A DNA stretch of 64,000 nucleotides from Tricholomella constricta. Its lineage: Eukaryota; Basidiomycota; Agaricomycetes; Agaricales; Lyophyllaceae. Positions 54,370-64,000 of the stretch are shown one piece after another; position 1 is the first letter of the stretch; each line of letters begins with the position of its first letter. Position numbers and translations under genes: made by a program. The notes below the pieces were generated by a model. It was not told where the DNA came from, ran no database searches, and saw only the letters and a list, made by a program, of their open reading frames with translations. Location: positions 124,001 to 188,000 of the forward strand of contig JAACJP010000026.1 in the NCBI GenBank assembly GCA_013368375.1, in the 5' to 3' direction.

Positions 54370-57300
54370 TTACCAGCTTGAAGGCCTGTACATATAGTCC
54401 TTTGTCAGAGAGTGTGTCCAGGCGACGAGCACAACGCACGCTCACCCAAATGTTTCGCCAGGAGCGAGTGGTCGGACGGGCGTCCCTTTGGAATCGGCAC
54501 CCTCGAATGGAACCTTTCGCAAGACAAGGAGAGTCAATCGCTGAAGACGAATATTGGGGAGATAGATTCTCAACTGTGTTTCTAGTAACAACGAGTTCCG
54601 TTAGAACTGTTGTTTGTAATCGTGGCGAGCACTTACCCCCACCACGATGAAAGGGTCGTGGCGCCAATCTAAAATCAAATTCTCTTGAGCAGGTTAATTG
54701 AATAAGGAAATACGAGAGACACTCACTGTGCCGTTCTTCGGGAATTGAAGGCTATCAATGTGTTAGGCGGTATGAACAATTGATTACTGAAGGAACAAGT
54801 GACATACGCAAAGAAAATCAGTATAATACAGACTGCAACTCCCGAGTCCAATGCAGCAGACAGGACGTCTACACACGCTTCAGTCCAGATTCAGCCGTAT
54901 CCCGATGACCCGACTCACAATTGTACTTTGTCCACCAAGAGAAGTGACGCCTAAGGTTGACGAAAACAGAAAACTCAATATCTTGGGACCTTTAGAAGGC
55001 AGGGACACGGACCTTCGAATCAAGTATTGGAAGATGAAACCAACAGCACTGCGTAAATTGTCAGTATCGGCACGACCATACAAAGATTGAAATGTGACTA
55101 ACGCCCATGGCACGTAGTTGATCGCGGTCGCAGGAGGGATGAGACCCGTACCGTTGAAGATGACGGGGCTGTATACCTCGATTAATACAGCTGCGGGTGA
55201 CAATGCACTCGCCTCTACTTACAAACTGTAAAGTGTAAGTACAGTATCACACAAGGTACGTGATAGTTACAGGACGTACTTGATATATTTTAAAAAGCTG
55301 TCCGGGTATTTTTTGCTCAATAGCCATGGAATGAATGGTGCAACAGCGCCGATGAGGAAGAAATACACGAGGGCTGTAAAGTCAATATTTCGTCCGAACT
55401 GGAGAACCTCGGTGGTGTAGACGTACCACTATCGGGGAGAAGATGAAAATGAGACGGTCAACAAGACGAGGAGAAAGACTTACTAGTAAGTTTGCCCTTT
55501 GGAAAACTGTAGTCCAGGGCCAATGACACCTGTGCCAACTACTAGTACCCGGCCAACCATTACTACGCATCTTATTGCTTACCCCACTGCAGAGCGTAGA
55601 TCATTAGCGTTGTGACGGAAAAAGAAGAAAATCCACTGACAATGATACTTGCGGTACCGAAGACTTCGGTACTTGGGCAGATAAAGCTGGTGCAGAGCAA
55701 ATAGTTAGCCTCGGCAAATCGGGCGAATGAAACGCTCGCTGCATTACCTATCTCTTTGATCTGGTTGACACATTCCTCTGCAACGAGTCTAAGGTTGGGT
55801 CGATGAGAGGTAGAGCTGCCGACGTACTCGATATTAGTGAACATCCAGGCCTGCACGCCGAGCTGAGTAGTCCCCGCGATGACAGTAGCTAAGACCTGCG
55901 AAAAGTTCGTTTAGAATGACGGTGACCTATTTTGTAAAGGGTGAACAATACCTGGCATATGAACATGAGTCGCGGAGGGACTGCAAATCAATGAATATAA
56001 GGCCAGGTCAGGTGCAGAGCAGTTATGCGGCTCGCCTTTCATGTAGTGGCCGAGCTTGAAGTCTGATGTGAAGGCAAGTGCTTGGGCCATGGTCTACGTA
56101 TCGACAGACTGTTAGTCGACGTTAACTTTCCTTGAGCGACAAGTAGCGTACAATATAGCCCCAGGTCTTGAACAGCATCATTGCAACAGGTCGTCCAGGA
56201 AGGGCATACCTGCAGTTAAGTGAGCAAGCGTCACCATCGTTGATCACGGAACAAATTACTCACCCAATGATGAGCTCTGTAATAACACTGGCATCCATTT
56301 AAATTCGAAACAAAATCACTGGACACCCATGGACTTACTTCAACCCAACTTGTTGGTTTGTAATTGCCTGGATCATTCCGATGGGGATAATGTAGGTAAA
56401 TGCTTGTTCGACCTCTCATTACTACGATCGAGACTGCGTGATACGAGAGGGGCATACCGATGAGGAGAGCCAAAACAAAGGCCCAAACTGGCATCTCACT
56501 GAACAAAATTTCAGTCATTGAGCCCATAAACTGGAAAAGCGATGCTAACCTAGGCCACACTTCGATGCTAATCACACCCAACGCAAACATGCTCAAAAAG
56601 ATGATAAGGTACCACCATTCGGGAACTAAAGCAGGTGGTCAGCGAATCAAGCCGGTTTTCAGTGGAAGACAGTACCTTGGGGGTACCTGGACATCAAGCG
56701 AGCATGAATATCAGGTTGTTCGCTTAATGCACGACGTGCTTGGACCCAAATCTGTTTGCGGAAATAAAGGAAGGCGTGCACGAGGGTCGCTGGGAGGGAT
56801 TGAGCTTTATCAAAATGATGGAATGCGGCAGTCTAACCTGTAATAGATGCAAATGATAATCTAAAGAAACCGGATTATCAGATGTAGCAGAAGACGAACG
56901 AGTACACTGTGAGTATCCTTACCCGTATGATATGGCGAATGTTGTGCTGTGTATATAGTTCAGCGATTTCATATTTGTCCACCGGGAAGAACCACCAACG
57001 AGATGAAGAGTGGACTGTAGGCATGATAAGCCTCGAGATCGATTGTTGAATCTGGTTTGAGGATTCGGGTAACATTGTATGTTTTTAAGGTATTGTCGTA
57101 AGAGATCCTCGACGAGATCCTTGATTATGCATGAGTAGAAACAAGATCTGCGATAAGAGGCATTCTTACGGCATGTATAAACCGAACCAAGTATTAGTGA
57201 ACTGCGTAGAGTCAGTATTACCCAAGGCAAAGTATAAAATGTATCATTTTCCCTACATGCAGAACTGGCGTGAGGAACCCTGAACGCCGAGTCAGCAACC

Positions 57301-58994
57301 ATGGACAGCGCGGAACGTTGTAGTAGACGCACAGAAAAAGAAGACGAAACCGGCAAAAATGTTCGCCTCAGCCCACCCTGATCAAATATATGAGCTCTGG
57401 AAGCTTAAGTCATTGAGGAGCCGTACAAGGCGTTGCCAAAGGTGATCCAATGTATCTAGACGAGAAATAGTCAGCAGAGCACCCCTCAAAAGCTCATGGA
57501 GCACCAACGCGATTTGACTCCAATCGAAGGTTATTATTGACATGCCCTGTTGTGCATTAGAGACATTGCATAGTAGGGGGGCCCAACAAACAAACCATTC
57601 CATGTACATATCTGGTACGCAAATGAGAGGCGTCTGTTTCAGTATTCTCTGAGAATGTTCAAGAGCACTAACCCAAAGAGCGCGGCGATAGCTTCATCGA
57701 CGATGTCAGAAATTCCCGAAGAATTTTTAATGACGACCTACTTACTTGGGTCTTCTGGCCGAATCCAGGTCACCCATGAGAAGTAGGAAAGAGCCTGGAC
57801 TATTCCCGAATTATTAGATTTAAGGTCGACCATACTTTGTAAATACACACATATATAGCCTGGGAAGAAATCTATGTTTGTGCCGGGTCAGAGAATACAA
57901 CGCGAGAAGAATTTGCGAGCAACTCACACCAGGAGAACGATCCAATAAAGGCGTATACGAAAAACCGCTCGCGACTCAACCCCCCTCGCGTCCCGATACC
58001 AGCGTACTGTGTCGAGTGAAGTGTGTTGAAAAGTGCGCAGTTGACCAGGTTGATTGGCCATATCATAGAAGGCGGCGCTACAAGGAAACGACGCGCCACC
58101 CCTCCAATGGAGAAGCCTATGAGTTGAGTGGACATTACGATAAACCATTGATCTGTGACAGGCCAGTAAGTGAAAAATCAGGAGCCTTGTAGAGAGCACA
58201 GCGTACAACTGAAGTTGTAGATCTGATTGTAGTACACCCTTTGTACCGCAACAATGTCCGTGGCATATGCTGACTGATAACCCACGGTTGCCTGAGAGAA
58301 CCCCTGTCAATAAGACATCCGTAATCAGTGTAGAAGTGTCCTGACCATAATCTGTTCCCAGAGATGAGAGGAGTTATACTCTAGAGAGATGCGTGATAAA
58401 CGCACCGTAATCAATACATGTTCCTTCACAGTGAACGGTCCAGGATTGAGCGAGATACCAAATATAGACCAATTAGGCAGCACCGCTGCGGCTGCCCGGC
58501 CAACAGGAAAGGAAAGCAGCTGTGCGACAATCCCGGTGACAGTGACTGACGGAAAACGGAAGAAGAAGAACTGGTTGACTCCCGGGATCAAGACGGCCCA
58601 CATAATCCCTATGATCCACGAGCGGAGCGTCGATACGGGCATATCGGGGTCGTCAGTATTCGCCACTGCAGATCTGACCTCCGGATACGGGCTTTCATCT
58701 TCGAATGCCAGATGGTCCTTGTCGAGGTTCGGATCCACAAACTGAGCACCAGTGATTGCCTGGCGTCCGACTTATGCATTGGCACATACTGTACGACCGT
58801 AATTGGAAAAGAGGACGTACAGCTATCTCTGAATCTGGGCCTTTCGTCAAGGTGGTTTCAAGTTCATGGAAGGATGGCCACATACCATCAAGATGCTTGA
58901 CAGCCGCCTCGTCGGCGTGTTTCTCGTCGGACCTTGATGCTTGGCTTACACGCCTTTCTTGACGCAAAGTATAGTGAGGCGCATTGTCAGTCAT
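54370..58994 (-). CDS. OPT-family oligopeptide transporter
   Basis: About twenty short introns interrupt this gene. The N-terminus (MTDNAPHYTLRQERRVSQAS) is hydrophilic. The first membrane part has WIIGIMWAVLIPGVNQFFFF and the OPT hallmark NPGPFTVKEHVLIT. Later blocks: GYQSAYATDIVAVQRVYYNQ, FTYWPVTDQWFIVMSTQLIG, SYFSWVTWIRPEDP, GMSIITFDWSQIAYIGSPLA, WFLTPVLH then FTNTWFGLYMP, YSPLFISTTFAISYG, RYPQVPEWWYLIIFLSMFAL, PVWAFVLALLIG and FKLGHYMKVPPR. The end is ETFGPSSW. Family members import tetra- and pentapeptides or glutathione with protons across the plasma membrane. Exon 2 is only 20 nt (58821-58840). Every break in the frame can be explained by a GT-AG intron, so the gene looks intact; the joins in the last few exons are less sure. 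Confidence 0.88.
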
Positions 58995-60485
58995 CGTGAG
59001 ACGCACAGGCAGCCAAGACAGACCGACTACCGAGATCATCACTTATATGCATCCGTCCGTTCACAGCTAAAAATAAGACTCGTAGATCGTGGATATGAAG
59101 CACATGGTTGGAGTCCAGCACAGTGTTCTGGATTCCCACCATAGTTAGGGCGCCCCGGAGGCTTTGACATGTCGGAGGGAGGTGTAGGAATGCAGAATGG
59201 CTAGGTTAGCCAACCTTATGCATTCGTTAACTCCTTTTGGACCAGAAGTCGTAAATGCAACTTCGAACAAGCTCATATCTGGGCATGCGGGGAACATCGA
59301 TCCAAGGCATAGCGTGTCAGAGAACCTGATATACACAGAAGCCAGACATCAGTGGTTGTTCATCTGTGTATGTGCGTTCCCAAGTAGGCCTTTAGTCTCA
59401 CCAGTGATACCCACATGACGACTGATACACTCTCCACATCGAAGCGGCCACTGGCTTCCGCGTTTCTTCTGTCTCCATTTGACCCAACGGTGAACAGGCT
59501 ACCATCGTACAATAGTGCTACCACATGGTGCATGGAGCAATTCCTCACAGGACAAGAGAATATCGCGGGCTATCTAGTTCAAAAATAACCATCAGTCGAA
59601 CGTGAACTGAATGCATTACTATGCAATATACACATTCGGTCAATAATGCAAACCGGTTCTGTGCAAAAAACAAGGACCATTACTGCAGCGCTGTTCAGAT
59701 AATTTTGATTGAAATGGACTGGCAAAGTAGTGGGGCTATAGGGCAAGCTGTGACCGTAAGTTTGCGGGTATGTCCACTGCTATAAGTATGTCCTTGTGTA
59801 CGGTCCCAGAGCAGAACTAAATCTGAATAAAGATTCATGCTTGAAGCGTCTCGGTTGGCGTCGAGTCACAGACCAGCTCAACCAATCCGTTGGCAGGTCG
59901 TTTATATCGACAACCTGGAGTGAAGCGATCAGCTCAATCCTCAACATTATCGATGTCCCGCATGGTATTGGTGGAACGATCCATCCATGTGATTTGAATG
60001 CCTATTGAAATATAAAAGTGATCTAAGCGTAAGTTATGCGCAGTCAGTCGGCATGACTTCCCGTTACTTTCATTGAACACCGACCTCGATACAGAAGCTT
60101 GAAACTGTCACCCTTAAGGGCTTAAGGCGATGTAGGCAAACTCTCCGACCAAGGAGAGGCTATATGCGGATAAAGAGAGAGAGCCTGTGCTGCTGTTCGC
60201 AAAAATAGTTGCTGTCGGCTGGATCTTGCCACCTCAGCGCCGAAGGGACCGTTCGCTGTCGGCATAATTTATCCATAGGTGATCCATACTAGTTCGAGCT
60301 GACAGTACGCGAGGAACAGAGGCTCGTCGATCCACCAACATTACGCGGACTTGGTAAGAGAGAGAAGCAAGTACTAGCGTCAGGAACGTACCTTGACTTA
60401 GCAAGAATATTACGAGTACATGCTAAGTATTTATTTACGCCGAAATGTGATATTGCAGCCTGTACTTGAACTTTCTCTCTCCAAG
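58995..60485. other. Intergenic region of 1.5 kb
   Basis: Upstream of both the transporter and the glycosyltransferase, which diverge from here. Open frames at 59360-59548 (minus) and 59796-60008 (plus) have no motif and no convincing splice extension. Nothing else is visible. Confidence 0.4.
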
Positions 60486-61673
60486 ATGTTGCTCAGCTCT
60501 CTTCCGTCTTCTCGGACCGTGGTGCTCTTGATCTTCCTTGGAATAACTGCCTTTCTCGTCTTACGACTTGTCTTTCTTGACGGATATCGTCACCTCGGCG
60601 TCAAAATTTTGCAAGCAAACAACTTCTTCGTTCCTCATGCGGCTTTGCTATACGGAAATGAGACTCTAGGAATTGCTTCACGGATCTACGTCTTATCTCT
60701 CCCCATGCGTACCGACCGGCGCAAGGACATGGAGCATCTTCGGAAAACTCTCGGTCTGCGCTGGACATACATGGAGGCCGCCGATACCTCAAACCCAATC
60801 GTGAATAAGATCCTTCACTCCGTCCGTCTAATCCGCGACACGCATTCCCCCAGTTCTCTCTTCACCTGGCCTGACGAAATACTGCCGCTCACACAGAGGA
60901 CATCAATCCCTGGAGCCCCGGATTTCTCACCTCTCCGCCTCCTGCGCGTGGCCCGCCTCCGTCATCTCCGCCCATACCCTGCGCGACGCGGAACAACACC
61001 ATAACGCTATATACAGCAAGTCTTCCAGAATTCAAGATCCTCACGCTCGCGCGCATCGCATGCTGGTACTCGCACGTCTCCGTCATCCAGAAAATAGCAA
61101 ATGACCGCACTCTCCGCCCGGACGACACAGTTCTCGTTCTCGAGGACGACGTCGACATGGAGCGCGATATCCACCAGCGCCTGCGGCATGTGTGGTCTTT
61201 CCTGCCTGCCGGCTGGGACATCGTGTACCTCGGTGCGCATTGGTTTATAACAACTGCGCAGGTTTATGAAATTGCAAGTCCTCGATTAATTGTTATTTTA
61301 CTAATATCTAGGTCACTGCTGGTCAAATGAGGGCGCCAGTGCGCCGCTTACCCCTCCCGAGAATGCTACAGCTATCAATGGAACGCTGCCCGGTACTCAC
61401 CTTCATCCGTCGCAGAGGCCGCTCTGTACGCACGCGTATGCGTTATCTAGGACCGGCGCGCGTCGTCTGCTTCTCCATCTACGATATCCGCTCTTTGCAT
61501 ACTCTAGGTCTATCGACAGGGCAATCTCGTGGCTTATTCAAAGCGGGCGATTGAGGAGCTTTTCTGTCGTACCCAGCGTTGTTGTGCAGAGGAAGGCAGG
61601 GAAGAGTGATGTCATGCCAGGGACGGGGAGCCAATGGAAATCGAGCCTGGTGGACGGTATCTTTGGCACTTGA
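60486..61673 (+). CDS. Glycosyltransferase family 25-like type II membrane protein, frame break near 60890
   Basis: MLLSSLPSSRT is followed by a signal-anchor helix (VVLLIFLGITAFLVLRLVFL), suggesting a Golgi type II protein. Then come RIYVLSLPMRTDRRKDMEHL and LGLRWTYMEAAD, typical of GT25. Further on: ILTLARIACWYSHVSVIQKI, the acidic VLEDDVDMERD (likely metal and nucleotide-sugar site), GWDIVYLGHCWSNEG across an intron (about 61233-61313), CTHAYALSRTGARRLLLHLR and SVVPSVVVQRKAGKSDVMPG. Between FTWPDEI and DINPWSPGF the frame shifts. Either one base was lost, which would make this a pseudogene, or a 44 nt intron (60853-60896) is removed. Another ATG at 60420 is in frame upstream. The sugar and acceptor are unknown. 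Confidence 0.72.
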
Positions 61674-62609
61674 CGCGGACGCTTGGGGCCGCAAGCTTGC
61701 TCAAAGAGTTGTTTTTGTAGAATATCAATATACAGTCAACAGTATCGGCCAACCAGTTGCATATGAACCTCATATACATAATGCATGATCGTCAAAAACA
61801 AGTGCATCTTCGACGCCGTTTCTTGAAAGATGCATCCACTTGACCACGTTATTGCTGGGGTAGAAGTCTTCCTAGGCAAGATTGAAGTATCTTATTGGCT
61901 TGTCAAATTCGCGCGCGGTGCTCATAACGCTCTTCGCCCGCCGCATTTTGCGTCTGCTATATCGTGGTGATCGCACATACCTCATAGAGGTTCAATTGGG
62001 CTAGGCGTTATTCGAAGAACCAATTAATTGACTAAATCATTTGGAGGGTGGTTCCCAAATCGCTGACGTGCAACATGTTTACGCGAGTGAGAGGACGAAG
62101 GGGCCGAGAGGCGTTGACGCACAGCATTGTTATCAATTGCGTTTGCACCTGAAAGTCGAATTTTAAGCGATCGGGGGATGATAAGTCTGGAAATAAATGG
62201 GGATAACCCACATTTGCAAACCAAGATTTCCTCGGGCCCTGAGCCTGATCATGATGCATGAGGCCTGAGCACTGTTGAGCATCCGAATATCCACTGGTCA
62301 CCAGTAGACGATTTGAGCTACGTACGTTTGAACCAAGCTGCCCAAGCCGCATTGAAAAAAGTGGCCGCCTTTCATGAGAACCCCAAGGAAATATCGGTCG
62401 CCTACCAATATTAGTATGTTGTTATTTATGCTGGGCAGCCGGAAGCAGATCGGCCGGTGACAATCAGCCAGCTCCTTCGACTTCGCTTCTCGTGTTGGTT
62501 ACATCATGAAACGTCTCTGGCCTTGAATTCTCCAATAAAACGCCCTTATTCCACCTGGGTTTTGCACATACTCCTTTTCACCTTTACGATCACCTATAAT
62601 AGGCCAGAA
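61674..62609. other. Intergenic region
   Basis: About 940 bp between the glycosyltransferase and the transporter. No gene or repeat recognised; the right part should hold the transporter promoter. Confidence 0.4.
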
Positions 62610-64000
62610 ATGGCTGTGAGCGAAGAGAAAACACAGGCTCAGAGGTCGCCCATGGCGGAGAGCATGCATTTACCGTCCCACCTCAAGGCGCCTGGCTTCT
62701 TCTCCTGGATCCTGCCCGCCCTCAAATCTCGGCGTACTCTAAAGACCTGGATCCGATGCTGCATAGCCCTTGCTGCGACGCTGGTCTTGATGGTGGCGAA
62801 CAAGACGTTGACGAACATGGGGCAGGCGGCGTTCTTTGCTGCGTGGGTTGTATACCCTTTTTTTATTGAACGAATTGGCTGATTCGAGAATTAGGATCGT
62901 TGCGGTAATGTTGCCGCCCTCGATTGCGCTTTCGTTGTTCATCTTGGGAATTGTTACGCTACTTCTTGGTGAGTCGAGGCAACGGATAGTAATGCTTGTT
63001 TCTATTCCACGTACTCATGCGTTGACAGGTATGTTAATCGGTTGGGCATGGGGAAATGCTGCAATGGCGGCGGGACTTGCAGTGAGGAATCAAGCACGCT
63101 TAGCACAGCAACAGCAACAGGCCCAGGCGTCGTATGCTACGCATCCGTTCTATCACATTCTCCAGTTAATCATTTTCGTAGACTCGTCGAAGGCATCCCC
63201 CGAGCCATTCAGTATCAAAAGTTTATCTTCCAGGGAATGTTTCTCGATCCAGGGTATGTAGATAATCGACCTCGAGAGCGAAATGTTGACTTGCGTCTAA
63301 CAGGACCTCCGCGGTGTATGGAGCATTCTTCTTCGTCGGAACATTCGCGCTTGGTACACTACGGGCTTTCATTCCCAAACTTGCCCTTCTCAGTGTATTT
63401 GGAAGCATAGTTTTGGATATCGTGGGTCTTTCCTTACTCCTCCATTTGACTTCGCTGATATATATTGCTCACCAGGTTTGCAGCTATGGTCCATGTACGC
63501 GTTTATCACCAGTGAATTCTTTGGAAAATTTAACTCGTAAACAGTATTTCCAACGGCCCAATACACACTCGCAAAAATCTTCATCATACCAACTTGTTAT
63601 TATGTTGCTATCGCAATCGCCACACTCGTTCTTATATTTCCTGAATCTCTCAACCGTGTTTGGTTGTAAGTCTCTTGGCACAGTTTCTTGTAATTTGCTG
63701 ACAGTACCCTCAGAACTTCACTTCAAAATGAATTCATCGATGTAAGTCCTACACTTGACCCGTTCACTGGACGCTAATCCTTTTCAGCCTACTGAGCAAA
63801 TCCTCTCGTACCTATCTCGGGCCGTCGAGTCCGTGCCCTCTGACACCAAGAACTGGGCTGAAATAACGGACTTGGGCTACGCCGCCCGCCAGAAGGTTGT
63901 GACTGGCACCCAAGACCTCCTCGGACAGATCAGCACCACGGACCTCGAGATCTCCGTTGGCCGCCTCGGGCCCGCTGACCTTAGGCGCATCAGTAGGGAG
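62610..64000 (+). CDS. ArAE/FUSC-type membrane transporter, 3' end outside the window
   Basis: The gene starts MAVSEEKTQAQRSPMAESMH, a hydrophilic N-terminus, then FSWILPALKSRRTLKTWIRC and a first helix CIALAATLVLMVANKTL. Spliced exons add VAVMLPPSIALSLFILGIVT, MLIGWAWGNAAMAAGLAVRN, VEGIPRAIQYQKFIFQGMFL and SAVYGAFFFVGTFALGTLRA. This is the 6-TM N-terminal part of the fungal putative ER/plasma-membrane transporters related to aromatic acid exporters. After the helices the sequence turns soluble (YLSRAVESVPSDTKNWAEIT), as in family members, and runs off the right edge. Substrate unknown; organic-acid or toxic-compound export is only the family-level expectation. Confidence 0.8.

Overview
The window looks like nuclear DNA of a filamentous basidiomycete, most likely an Agaricomycete. 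Genes are dense on both strands and cut by many 50-60 nt GT-AG introns. The proteins that can be recognised by eye (CAND1, BCP1, Rsc1/2, FKBP12, proline dehydrogenase, caleosin, an OPT transporter, a YFH7-type kinase) all have fungal counterparts, and several of the unknowns have the Ser/Pro-rich or secreted single-helix form common in mushrooms. No rRNA gene, tRNA gene or CRISPR array was found. Domain calls were made by reading motifs, not by database search.

Layout from left to right: a left-truncated Ser/Pro-rich protein (1-1.6 kb); two tandem GFA/CENP-V-type zinc proteins with a decayed third copy upstream (2.4-4.8 kb); a complete and apparently young Ty1/copia retrotransposon on the minus strand (5.4-10.85 kb), 240 bp from the start of CAND1 (11.1-15.6 kb); proline dehydrogenase and BCP1, divergently arranged (16.1-19.6 kb); a threefold tandem array of about 1.1 kb units, each carrying a small two-exon gene of unknown function (20.8-24.06 kb); a secreted or surface single-helix membrane protein (24.7-26.6 kb); an Rsc1/2-like chromatin remodeller subunit (27.5-30.4 kb); a C2H2 transcription factor (31.1-32.6 kb); a GH71/GH99-like protein with a very long low-complexity tail (33.6-37.6 kb), divergent from a YFH7-like kinase (37.8-38.7 kb); a gene-poor 3 kb stretch; caleosin (41.8-42.7 kb); a short-chain dehydrogenase pseudogene with two lesions (43.7-44.8 kb); FKBP12 (45.3-45.9 kb); a FabG-like dehydrogenase (47.9-49.3 kb); a Ser/Pro-rich protein (50.7-52.5 kb); a coiled-coil protein (53.2-54.1 kb); an oligopeptide transporter with many introns (54.4-59.0 kb); a family-25-like glycosyltransferase with a break in its frame (60.5-61.7 kb); and the 5' part of an ArAE/FUSC-type membrane transporter that runs off the right edge.

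The genes do not form one pathway. Most are housekeeping functions: cullin-ligase exchange, proline catabolism, ribosome and export factors, chromatin remodelling, proline isomerisation, peptide uptake. The points that merit a second look are the triplicated unknown gene with signs of gene conversion, the intact retrotransposon with an unusual primer-binding site, the three broken or suspect genes, a stop-free intron that would add a membrane helix if retained, and several very short exons and GC-AG introns.
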